Of a DNA stretch of 5,736 nt, positions 1-5,736 are shown in pieces; position 1 is the first letter of the stretch; each line of letters begins with the position of its first letter. The position numbers and the translations under genes are program-made. Where the stretch lies: assembly GCA_017551405.1 (NCBI GenBank), contig JAFZLP010000171.1, forward strand, positions 1-5,736. The letters are read 5' to 3'. The notes beneath the pieces are model-generated. The model had not been told where the DNA came from, made no database searches, and worked only from the letters and a program-made list of their open reading frames with translations. Source of the DNA: Bacteroidales bacterium. Its GTDB lineage: Bacteria > Bacteroidota > Bacteroidia > Bacteroidales > UBA932.

Positions 1-930
1 ATAAGCGAGGTCAGGCTCGTAAAGGAAGACAGGACTGTGTATTGTTCGCGCGGCGCATCTGAACCAACGCCTCTTAAGTTGAATTACAGGCAGAATTCCC
101 TTGAATTCCGCTTCGTGGAGCCCGCATTCACCGAAGACGGGGCGGTGGAATATTCATGCATCCTGAACGGATACGACAAGGCGTTTTCGCCCGTTTCCCT
201 GTCCGGAACCAAAGAATACTCCGATCTTCCTCCCGGACATTACACTTTCACTGTAAGGGCGTACAACCGCCATTTCGGCGGCGACTGGTCCGAGGCGAGC
301 CGGGAAATTATAATTGCAAAACCGTGGTTCCAGAAATGGTGGGCAATCCTGTTCTATGTGTTTGCAGGAATCCTGGCATTGTACGGCGTCAACAGGTCCG
401 TCGAGGCTTCGGCTGAGCGTCAGGCCGAGAAGATAGCGGCTCGAAAGGCGGAGGAGATGCAGAAGGCGCAGATGAAACGGGAGTTCGAGATTAAAGCCGA
501 AGACCTGGCGGCATCCACGATGAATCTGCAACGCAAGAATGAACTGCTCCAGAAAATCAGCGGGGAAGTGGACAGGAGCATAGAAAGCATAAGGAGCGGC
601 GAAGACCCGCGCTCCCAGCTCCAGCGGCTCCGCTCCCTCACCGAAATGATTCGGAGCAACATCGAACACGATACCGACTGGAAGAAATTCCAGACCAATT
701 TCGACCTTGTCTACAACGACTTCCTGAAACGTCTGGAGACGCAGTATCCGCACCTGTCGGTGTGCGACAAGAAAATCTGCGCTTATCTGAAAATGGACCT
801 GAGCAGCAAGGAAATGGCTCCGCTTCTGGGAATGACCGTGAGGTCGGTGGAGATGACGCGCTACAGGCTCAGGCAGAAGCTCGGGCTCAGCCGCGAAGAC
901 AACCTCAGCGATTTCCTTCAGCGCTTCTGA
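1..930 (+). CDS. Membrane-spanning one-component regulator, C-terminal part (Y_Y_Y domain, TM helix, coiled coil, LuxR-like HTH); 5' end outside window
   Basis: The frame is open from base 1, so this is the last 309 residues of a longer protein; the GTG at 37 is internal and not a credible start. Window residues about 27-105 form a beta-rich Y_Y_Y-type (triple tyrosine) domain, including the stretches LEFRFVEPAF and LPPGHYTFTVRAYN. A hydrophobic helix follows at about 112-130, opened by the WFQKWW motif usual at this boundary. A charged Ala/Glu/Lys/Arg coiled coil covers about 135-205. The end (about 250-309) is a LuxR/GerE-like helix-turn-helix with SSKEMAPLLGMTVRSVEM and the recognition-helix tail RYRLRQKLGL. 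Known for this architecture in Bacteroidota: an N-terminal beta-propeller senses a ligand in the periplasm and the cytoplasmic HTH binds DNA. No kinase or receiver domain is visible between TM and HTH, so signalling is inferred to be direct. The ligand and targets cannot be read from this part. It converges on pssA with a 3-base gap. Confidence 0.88.
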   Translation: MSEVRLVKEDRTVYCSRGASEPTPLKLNYRQNSLEFRFVEPAFTEDGAVEYSCILNGYDKAFSPVSLSGTKEYSDLPPGHYTFTVRAYNRHFGGDWSEASREIIIAKPWFQKWWAILFYVFAGILALYGVNRSVEASAERQAEKIAARKAEEMQKAQMKREFEIKAEDLAASTMNLQRKNELLQKISGEVDRSIESIRSGEDPRSQLQRLRSLTEMIRSNIEHDTDWKKFQTNFDLVYNDFLKRLETQYPHLSVCDKKICAYLKMDLSSKEMAPLLGMTVRSVEMTRYRLRQKLGLSREDNLSDFLQRF

Positions 931-933
931 TGC

Positions 934-1656
934 CTACGCTATATGGAATAGCGCAAACAGCAGATTTTCAATTACATAGCTTAAAAATACACCGAGCGGG
1001 ACGATGCTCCAGTGCAGCCCCAGGACGAGGACGAGTATTATGATTATCGCCGAGATGCAGAGAAAGGCGGTACGCTTCATGCCCTGAACGCCCTCGCCGC
1101 CGGAGCGGCCGGTCTTGAAGGAGAACATCGGTACTTCGCTGACGAGCAGGGCGCACAAAACGACGGTAAGCAGCGGTATGACGAACCAATAGCTGCAGAT
1201 ATGGGCGAGCCAGCTTTCCGGACAGGCGTGACAGAATACGGCCAGGGAACCGCAGATGATTGCCGAAGACGGCGTGGGAAGGCCCAGGAATGAAGTGTGC
1301 TGTCGCTCATCCACATTGAATTTTGCAAGGCGGATGCCGCTGAATACGGCCAGCACAAGCGGAATGAAACAAAGCGGGGCCGCGCATCCCAGCTCTTCCA
1401 TGCAGGTGTAAAGCATTACGGAAGGCAGGACGCCGAAACTCACCATGTCGGCCATGGAATCGAGCTCGCCCCCAATGGGGGAATGGGCGTTCAGAAGGCG
1501 CGCGGCAAGACCGTCGCAGAAATCGAAGAGCCCGGCCGCAAGCATGAGGAAGAAGGCGACATCCACCCCGCCGCGCAACGCAAAGACAACTCCCACAACC
1601 CCGCAGAGGAGGTTGAGGGAGGTGATTGCGTTAGGTATGTGGGCGCGAAGCGACAC
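934..1656 (-). CDS. pssA: CDP-diacylglycerol--serine O-phosphatidyltransferase (phosphatidylserine synthase)
   Basis: This is a 240-residue integral membrane enzyme that transfers phosphatidyl from CDP-diacylglycerol to L-serine, giving phosphatidylserine, the precursor of phosphatidylethanolamine. The CDP-alcohol phosphatidyltransferase signature is complete with exact spacing: D45-x2-D48-G-x2-A-R53-x8-G62-x3-D66-x3-D70, the metal- and nucleotide-binding aspartates. RLAKFN (109-114), GLPTPSSA (125-132) and EVPMFSFK (174-181) are also typical of the PssA branch. Hydrophobic segments lie around 12-28, 33-47, 72-86, 92-108, 130-143, 153-173, 196-214 and 218-238. The start is a GTG: translation from it gives SLRAHIPNAITSLNLLCG, which matches where PssA proteins normally begin. 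The G of GTG is the last base of the upstream peptidase's TAG stop, so translation is probably coupled. It is the last gene of the minus-strand cluster. No psd (decarboxylase) is present in the window. Confidence 0.95.
   Translation of the reverse strand: MSLRAHIPNAITSLNLLCGVVGVVFALRGGVDVAFFLMLAAGLFDFCDGLAARLLNAHSPIGGELDSMADMVSFGVLPSVMLYTCMEELGCAAPLCFIPLVLAVFSGIRLAKFNVDERQHTSFLGLPTPSSAIICGSLAVFCHACPESWLAHICSYWFVIPLLTVVLCALLVSEVPMFSFKTGRSGGEGVQGMKRTAFLCISAIIIILVLVLGLHWSIVPLGVFLSYVIENLLFALFHIA
937..953. terminator. Small inverted repeat at the convergent gene ends (weak terminator candidate)
   Basis: CGCTAT (937-942) and ATAGCG (948-953) are perfect complements around a 5-base loop. They lie just past the regulator's TGA and inside the last codons of pssA. 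It is the only hairpin I see near the junction where the two transcription units meet, so it might help end transcription from either side. Against this, the stem is only 6 bp and no run of T follows directly on either strand. It may be chance. Confidence 0.2.
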
Positions 1657-1668
1657 TACTTGACCCCT
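1654..1668 (-). promoter_or_regulatory. Translational coupling site: AGGGG followed by TAGTG stop/start overlap
   Basis: Read on the minus strand, AGGGG (1668-1664) is followed by 7 bases and then TAGTG, in which the peptidase TAG (1658-1656) and the pssA GTG (1656-1654) share one G. The purine run at normal Shine-Dalgarno distance, inside the last codons of the peptidase, could help a terminating ribosome restart on the weak GTG. The overlap is seen directly. The ribosome-binding role is inferred, and Bacteroidota often do not use such sites. Confidence 0.4.
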
Positions 1669-2849
1669 ATTTTGTTCTTGAGGTCCTTGGGAAGGGCGTC
1701 CTTATGGAACACGAGGTCGAGGGTCTGGTTGCGGACGTAGGCCTCGGTGGCGTACCATATGCCCTTGTACTTACCGGTCTCGCCCCAGGAGTTCTTGACC
1801 ATGTAGTACTTGTTTCCGAACTGGTCGCGGGCGATGCCGAAGATCTGCATGCCGTGGTCGTCGGTGATGGTCTTGTTGTCGAAGCCGATCTGGCGGCTTT
1901 CCTGGGTTGCAACCTTCTCCTTGGGAGCGGGGATTTCCTTCTTTTCATCGCTCTTGCCAAGGAGCCTGTCGATATCGGTGCTGGCTGCGTTTGCGGCCTC
2001 GGTGTCGACCAGGATGGCAAGGCCGTCGCGGGTGAATCCGGGATCGCTCACGTCAGCGCCCCAGGCGGCGGTGTAGCCATTGTTCAGGGCGGCGTCGAGG
2101 ATGTTCATGAGCTCGTCGATGGGCACGTTCCATGCCTTGTCCCAGCGCCAGTTGTCGCAAACTTCGATGGCGAAGGCGGTGTAGAAGGGATGATGGGTGT
2201 AGGAAGTGAGGGTGACGTAGTTGTCGGGATTGATCTTCATGGCATCGCGGTAGCTCTTGGCGTCGTATTTGCGGCCGTCAACCGTGAATTCTTCGGGAAT
2301 TTCGCCGAGGTAGGCGTTCAGGATGCCGTCGAAGCCCCTCTTCCATGCGGTGGTGAGCCTGTTGCGGTTGGGATTCTTGGCTACGGCCTGAACATAAGCC
2401 TTAAGCACTGCGTCGAGCTCGCTCTGCTCGGGAAGTTCGGTGCCGTAATTGAAGCCGTTGTATGCGCTCTGGGGCACCAGGCCGTAATCGCGGACAACGT
2501 CGAGCACGTCATCTGCCTCGCTGCCGGCGCCGAAGGTGAGGTTGCCGTCCAGACGGACGAACTTGTCGGCCCTGTCGGAATAAGACTTGTAAACCACGAA
2601 CATGTCGGAGAAATCGGGATATTTCGCCGGGTCTTTGATGCCGCAGATGCGGATGGCCTCAGACTCCAGGAACCCGAGGGTGGAGAAGCACCAGCAGGTA
2701 CCGCTGCGATACTGGTTCTTAACGCTGGTGATGGGGTTTTCCTTGATGGTGGTGAACTCGTAGTCGGGGAACTTGATATTGTCGTTCCTCTGGGCATAAG
2801 CGCTCAGCGAAAGGAGCGCAAGTGCGGAAATGATCAATGCCTTTTTCAT
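1656..2849 (-). CDS. Exported C1-family cysteine peptidase, aminopeptidase C / bleomycin hydrolase type
   Basis: This 397-residue protein has a Sec signal peptide: MKK, a hydrophobic core at 4-16 and an A-Y-A box at 17-19, giving predicted cleavage before Q20. The mature enzyme should act in the periplasm or beyond. The papain-fold catalytic set is complete: Q46 (oxyanion hole), C52 in SGTCWCFS, H332 in DDHGMQ and N353 in KNSWGE. The block at about 218-268 (THHPFY, NVPIDELMNILDAALNNGY, AWGADVS) is the hallmark of the PepC/bleomycin hydrolase family, which trims N-terminal residues from peptides. Classical PepC/BLH enzymes are cytoplasmic and about 440-455 residues long; this one is shorter and exported, as in related Bacteroidota proteins. 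A charged, Lys/Glu-rich stretch (about 298-320) precedes the His motif. ATG at 2849 is chosen because it begins the signal peptide. It lies 9 bases after the aminotransferase stop and overlaps pssA by one base. Aminopeptidase versus other specificity is not settled by sequence. Confidence 0.92.
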   Translation of the reverse strand: MKKALIISALALLSLSAYAQRNDNIKFPDYEFTTIKENPITSVKNQYRSGTCWCFSTLGFLESEAIRICGIKDPAKYPDFSDMFVVYKSYSDRADKFVRLDGNLTFGAGSEADDVLDVVRDYGLVPQSAYNGFNYGTELPEQSELDAVLKAYVQAVAKNPNRNRLTTAWKRGFDGILNAYLGEIPEEFTVDGRKYDAKSYRDAMKINPDNYVTLTSYTHHPFYTAFAIEVCDNWRWDKAWNVPIDELMNILDAALNNGYTAAWGADVSDPGFTRDGLAILVDTEAANAASTDIDRLLGKSDEKKEIPAPKEKVATQESRQIGFDNKTITDDHGMQIFGIARDQFGNKYYMVKNSWGETGKYKGIWYATEAYVRNQTLDLVFHKDALPKDLKNKIGVK

Positions 2850-2858
2850 ATTATGCGG

Positions 2859-4055
2859 TTATTTGTTGTTGTATTTCTTGAGTGCGTTTTCAAGAACGGC
2901 CATAGCCTTTTCCAGCTCCGGAACTTCCAAAACATATGCCACTCGGACCTGATTGAGGCCCTGGCCCTTCGTGCCGTAGAAGCCCGCGGCGGGAGTGAGC
3001 ATGACCGTCTGGTTGTCGAGGCGGAAGTCGGTGAGCAGCCACCTGCAGAAATCGGCGGCGTTCTCTACCGGCAGTTCCGCGATTGTGTAGAAGGCGCCGT
3101 TGGGCATGGGGCTGAAGACGCCGGGGATGCGGTTGAGCGCGGCGACGGTGAAGTTGCGGCGCCTGATGTATTCGCTGCGGGTCTCCTCGAAGTAGGATTC
3201 GGGGGCGTCGAGGGCTGCGAGGGTGGCGGCCTGTGCGAGCACCGGCGGACAGAGACGGGCCTGTGCGAGCCTCAGGCCAAGGCTCATGACCTCTTTGTTG
3301 CGGGAAATAATGGTGCCGATACGGGCGCCGCAGAGGTTGTAGCGCTTTGAAACGGAATCGAGCATGATGGCATACTGGTCGAAATCGTCGATTTCCATCA
3401 CACTGAATATGGGCTTGTCTGAGTAGCAGAATTCCCTGTATACTTCGTCGCTGCCGAGGAACAGGTCGTATTTGCGGCAGATGCCTGCAATGGCAAGCAG
3501 CTCCTGCTTGTCGAAGACGGTTCCCGTGGGATTGGAGGGATTGCTTATGAGTACGGCCCTGGTGCGGGGCGTAACGGCCTTTTCGATTTCTTGCACGGGA
3601 GGAAGCCTGAAGCCCTCACGGATGTCGGTATGGATGGGGACGAGCTTGATGCCGTACTTGAGAGCTATGGAATTGTAGTTGACGTAGAAGGGCTCGAAGA
3701 CTATCACTTCCTCGCCGGGATTCGTGGTGATCTGGAAGAAGAAATCCAGCGCCTCCGAACCTGCGGTGGTGACCAGGATGTCCTCCATCGACAGGTGCAG
3801 GCCCAGTTTGTTGTAGTATTTGTCGAGGAAGCCCTGGCGAAGCTCCCTGGTGCCGAGGGAGTTGGAATACGGCAGGTGGTCGAACTTGTAATTGTGTACG
3901 GCATCCACGACTACCTGAGGCGATTTGATGTCGGGAGCGCCGATGTTGAGATGATAGACTTTTACGCCGTCCGCTTCCGCCTTTTCGGCGAACGGGGTGA
4001 GAGCGCGGATTGCCGACTGCGGCAGATTATCCGCCAAACGGGAAATGTGTGGCAT
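2859..4055 (-). CDS. PLP-dependent class I/II aminotransferase (aspartate aminotransferase-like)
   Basis: This 398-residue, soluble, fold-type I transaminase moves an amino group from an amino acid to a 2-oxo acid. The visible active-site set is complete: N175 in NPSNPTG, D203 (pairs with the PLP pyridine nitrogen) and Y206 in SDEVYREF, K237 in SVSKRYNLCGARIG (Schiff-base lysine), R245 (phosphate), and R371 in NQVRVAY (substrate carboxylate). The N-terminal NIGAPDI and PYSNSLG motifs are also class typical. The start is ATG at 4055 (MPHISRLADNLP). The frame stays open to 4223, but that extension would read through the promoter gap and into the opposite-strand lipoprotein, and it has no transaminase character. 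A -7 box lies 8 bases upstream, so this is the first gene of the minus-strand cluster and has little or no leader. Substrate (Asp, aromatic, branched or other) cannot be fixed from sequence. Confidence 0.93.
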   Translation of the reverse strand: MPHISRLADNLPQSAIRALTPFAEKAEADGVKVYHLNIGAPDIKSPQVVVDAVHNYKFDHLPYSNSLGTRELRQGFLDKYYNKLGLHLSMEDILVTTAGSEALDFFFQITTNPGEEVIVFEPFYVNYNSIALKYGIKLVPIHTDIREGFRLPPVQEIEKAVTPRTRAVLISNPSNPTGTVFDKQELLAIAGICRKYDLFLGSDEVYREFCYSDKPIFSVMEIDDFDQYAIMLDSVSKRYNLCGARIGTIISRNKEVMSLGLRLAQARLCPPVLAQAATLAALDAPESYFEETRSEYIRRRNFTVAALNRIPGVFSPMPNGAFYTIAELPVENAADFCRWLLTDFRLDNQTVMLTPAAGFYGTKGQGLNQVRVAYVLEVPELEKAMAVLENALKKYNNK

Positions 4056-4063
4056 ATGTTTTA

Positions 4064-4071
4064 CAAAGATA
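4064..4071 (-). promoter_or_regulatory. Bacteroidota -7 promoter box for the aminotransferase-peptidase-pssA cluster
   Basis: Read on the minus strand, TATCTTTG (4071-4064) matches the Bacteroidota primary sigma -7 consensus TAnnTTTG exactly. It ends 8 bases before the aminotransferase ATG, so transcription would begin within a few bases of the start codon. I see no convincing -33 TTTG at 19-21 bases upstream, because that position falls at the start of the divergent gene. Confidence 0.65.
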
Positions 4072-4090
4072 GCGATTTTTCCTATCTTTG
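4064..4090. repeat. Perfect 9-bp inverted repeat formed by two opposed -7 boxes
   Basis: CAAAGATAG (4064-4072) and CTATCTTTG (4082-4090) are exact reverse complements around a 9-base, T-rich spacer. Each arm contains a full -7 box, one for each divergent gene, pointing outward. The symmetry could be only two copies of a common promoter motif, or it could be an operator or sigma-competition site. The repeat itself is certain; any regulator binding is inference. Confidence 0.75.
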
Positions 4091-4095
4091 CAGTA

Positions 4096-5175
4096 ATGAA
4101 AAGGATATATTTTTTATTGGTTCTCGCTTTGGCGGTCTCCTGCAACAGGACCAAGCCCGAAGGGAGGCCTGTCATAAATCTCGTCAGGGAGGTAATCGCA
4201 GACGCCGGCAGCCCGGAACACATGCTCGTGGCAGATTATGACGCAGCCGACCCCGTAAAAAGCATCTATGTGGCCGGCGCGCCCGAAAGGTGCAAGCCCA
4301 TTCTGATGTCGCTGAAGGAATGCGACAGTTACGACAATGCTGACGGCCGCGCCGTCGGCGACGGCCTTCCCGACTTCGCCGGAGAGGTCATCTGCACCAT
4401 CCTTGACTTCGCCAACACTCCTTACAGCAAGTATCTGGGCAGGGAAGAGGATCTCAAGGAGGTGACGGTCAGGACCGTCCTCGCCGCCATGGACACCCTG
4501 TGCTATATCAATGAATTCGACAGGAACGGCATGGCCACGAAGCCGCAGGCAAAGGTCGTGGTGCTCGCATCGCCCTATGCCTCCGCTTACGGGCAGTTCG
4601 ACGTCGACTCCCTGTTCCGCACGCTCGGATGCAACCTTCCGGTTGTATACCCCCTCAGGTCCATGCTCGATGAGGTGCTGGCCGGCCGGAACACCGGTGC
4701 CGTCGTGGGCGTAGTCGCTGAAAAGGACAGCCTTACGGCCGGAAGCTATGCATCCTATGTCGCCGAAAACGGCGCCGCCGGTTCCGACTGCGTCGTGCTG
4801 AGTCCGGATCCGGAGGCGGCCGACCCTCTGCTCGCCTTCCTTGACAGCTGTCTGGTGGCAGGCAAGACCCGTCCGTTCGACGCCATTCTGGTGGACGACA
4901 CCTCCGTAGACGCCGAGGCCATGAGGCTCACGCTCAAGCGCATCACCACCGCGACCAACGAGGAATCCCTGTCCTATGGCAAGCTAATCGCCCCGGGCTG
5001 CAGGATCCTGGATGTCCTGAGCACCGTCAACGACGAGTGCTACAGGCTTCTCCGCAAGGAGAACCTGTTCAGGCTTGACATAGCATATCCCCGCTCCATC
5101 GAGTACAAGACCGTAGCCACTTCCGACGGCTCCGTCGTGCTCACCCAGTACGACGACGGCGATCCTCTCAAATGA
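4096..5175 (+). CDS. Putative lipoprotein of unknown function
   Basis: This 359-residue protein is one I do not recognise. The first 16 residues (MKRIYFLLVLALAVSC) form a lipoprotein signal peptide: two basic residues, a hydrophobic core and a lipobox-like A-V-S before C16. The residues after the cysteine (NRTKPEG) lack the acidic-rich export signal described for surface lipoproteins in Bacteroidota, so a periplasm-facing anchor is inferred. The rest alternates hydrophobic strands and helices, for example AKVVVLASPYASAYG (about 152-166), GAVVGVVAEKDSL and DAILVDD. This suggests a two-lobed alpha/beta protein, loosely like periplasmic binding proteins or Asp/Glu racemase-like folds, but no catalytic motif is clear. 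ATG at 4096 is chosen because it starts the signal peptide and follows a -7 box; the frame also runs upstream to 3997, inside the opposite-strand aminotransferase. Its stop overlaps the exonuclease start (ATGA), so the two are probably cotranscribed. Confidence 0.82.
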   Translation: MKRIYFLLVLALAVSCNRTKPEGRPVINLVREVIADAGSPEHMLVADYDAADPVKSIYVAGAPERCKPILMSLKECDSYDNADGRAVGDGLPDFAGEVICTILDFANTPYSKYLGREEDLKEVTVRTVLAAMDTLCYINEFDRNGMATKPQAKVVVLASPYASAYGQFDVDSLFRTLGCNLPVVYPLRSMLDEVLAGRNTGAVVGVVAEKDSLTAGSYASYVAENGAAGSDCVVLSPDPEAADPLLAFLDSCLVAGKTRPFDAILVDDTSVDAEAMRLTLKRITTATNEESLSYGKLIAPGCRILDVLSTVNDECYRLLRKENLFRLDIAYPRSIEYKTVATSDGSVVLTQYDDGDPLK

Positions 5176-5736
5176 GCTATCAGCTTGCCATAACACCCCA
5201 GGAAATCGAACGCCTGCCGCTCGTCGCTTTCGAAGGCAGGATTCATGTCATATCCCAGCCCGGTCTCGAGCTGGAAAGGGCGTTGTCATATCTGCGCAAG
5301 CAAAAAATAATAGGTTTCGACACCGAATCCAAACCAGTCTTCACTCCGGGCCAGCACGGCAACGGAGTGGCACTGCTGCAGCTTTCCGGCCCCGACCAGG
5401 CCTTTCTTTTCAGGGTAAGGCAGCTCGGGATGCCCAAGAAACTCTGCAGCATACTCTCCAATCCCGAAATCCTCAAGGTGGGGGCGGCCTGCCACGACGA
5501 CGTCCGCGGCCTCCAGCATCTGAGGCTGTTCGAGGAAAGGGGATTCGTAGACCTTCAGAAATGCGTCTGGGAATACGGCATAAGGGACAAGAGCGTCAAG
5601 AAGATGTCCGCCATCATCCTGGGCGTACGCATCTCCAAAACCCAGCAGCTGAGCAACTGGGAGGCCGACAAGCTCAGCGACGCCCAGAAGAAATACGCCG
5701 CCACCGACGCATGGATCTGCCGTGAGATGTACCTCA
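5172..5736 (+). CDS. DEDDy 3'-5' exonuclease (RNase D / WRN exonuclease-like), 3' end outside window
   Basis: The reading frame starts at ATG 5172, which overlaps the lipoprotein TGA as ATGA, and stays open for 188 codons to the window end. The exonuclease motifs appear in order: Exo I is GFDTES with D50 and E52; Exo II is KVGAACHDDVRGL with D110 six residues after G104; Exo III is KYAATDAW with Y175 and D179, the YxxxD form that defines the DEDDy subgroup. These four acidic residues bind the two metal ions that hydrolyse nucleotides from 3' ends. LSNWEADKLSDAQ (160-172) is the usual lead-in to Exo III in this family. There is no signal peptide, so it is cytoplasmic. Stand-alone domains of this kind are usually a little over 200 residues, so perhaps only 20-40 residues are missing, or a C-terminal extension follows. 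RNA versus DNA preference cannot be told. Confidence 0.9.
   Translation, partial: MSYQLAITPQEIERLPLVAFEGRIHVISQPGLELERALSYLRKQKIIGFDTESKPVFTPGQHGNGVALLQLSGPDQAFLFRVRQLGMPKKLCSILSNPEILKVGAACHDDVRGLQHLRLFEERGFVDLQKCVWEYGIRDKSVKKMSAIILGVRISKTQQLSNWEADKLSDAQKKYAATDAWICREMYL

Larger units (their letters stand above)
4059..4090 (+). promoter_or_regulatory. Bacteroidota promoter for the lipoprotein-exonuclease pair
   Basis: TATCTTTG (4083-4090) matches the -7 consensus TAnnTTTG exactly. A TTTT run (4059-4062), a near match to the -33 TTTG, lies 20 bases upstream, within the usual spacing. Only 5 bases separate the -7 box from the ATG at 4096, so the transcript should start at or next to the start codon and be essentially leaderless. 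Confidence 0.7.

Noticed and set aside
37..39. GTG at 37 as the true start of the regulator.
   Set aside because: The same frame is open upstream to base 1, and the Y_Y_Y domain needs sequence before this point. The gene is simply cut by the window edge.
154..753. A 199-codon minus-strand open frame inside the regulator gene.
   Set aside because: It is a shadow of the regulator reading frame. It has no family resemblance, and the plus-strand product has clear domains across the whole interval.
1297..1740. A 147-codon plus-strand open frame across the pssA/peptidase junction.
   Set aside because: It is antisense to pssA, whose full catalytic motif lies in the opposite strand. Its translation is charged and without any recognisable domain.
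1704..3350. A 548-codon plus-strand open frame lying antisense to the peptidase and part of the aminotransferase.
   Set aside because: It is covered on the other strand by two genes with complete catalytic motifs. Its translation is a Val/Gly/Ala/Glu-rich string with no recognisable domain, as expected when GC-rich codons leave the opposite frame free of stops. No promoter box precedes it.
3997..4095. N-terminal extension of the lipoprotein to an ATG at 3997.
   Set aside because: It would bury the lipoprotein signal peptide inside the protein, cross the promoter gap and overlap the start of the aminotransferase.
4056..4223. N-terminal extension of the aminotransferase by 56 codons to an upstream ATG at 4223.
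   Set aside because: It would read through both promoter boxes and into the divergent lipoprotein gene, and its residues do not resemble a transaminase N-terminus. The ATG at 4055 fits the family start.

Overview
The window looks like a moderately GC-rich member of the Bacteroidota, probably a Bacteroidales relative. Three things in the sequence point there. The regulator at the left edge has the Y_Y_Y / membrane helix / cytoplasmic HTH layout that is common in Bacteroidota. The only real intergenic gap carries exact copies of the Bacteroidota -7 promoter box (TAnnTTTG). Most starts lack a Shine-Dalgarno sequence. I see no mobile element, CRISPR array, tRNA or rRNA. Almost every base is coding, all complete genes look intact, and nothing suggests recent transfer.

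Layout, left to right. Bases 1-930 (+) hold the 3' part of a membrane-spanning one-component regulator whose sensor region begins outside the window. It converges, with a 3-base gap, on a three-gene minus-strand cluster that is read from right to left: a PLP-dependent class I/II aminotransferase (4055-2859), an exported C1 cysteine peptidase of the PepC/bleomycin hydrolase type (2849-1656), and phosphatidylserine synthase pssA (1656-934). The cluster is tightly packed. There are 9 bases between the first two genes, and the peptidase stop and pssA GTG start share one base (TAGTG). It is therefore likely a single transcription unit.

A 40-base AT-rich gap (4056-4095) separates this cluster from a divergent plus-strand pair: an unrecognised lipoprotein (4096-5175) and a DEDDy 3'-5' exonuclease (5172 to beyond the window end), which overlap by ATGA. 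The gap carries two identical TATCTTTG boxes in opposite orientation, forming a perfect 9-bp inverted repeat. Each lies only 5-8 bases from its start codon, so both transcripts should have almost no leader.

The genes do not form one obvious pathway. The minus-strand set combines amino-acid transamination, envelope peptide hydrolysis and phospholipid synthesis. The plus pair couples a periplasm-facing lipoprotein of unknown role to a cytoplasmic nuclease. I see no convincing new defence or mobile system. The most unusual items are the compact symmetric divergent promoter and the unknown lipoprotein.
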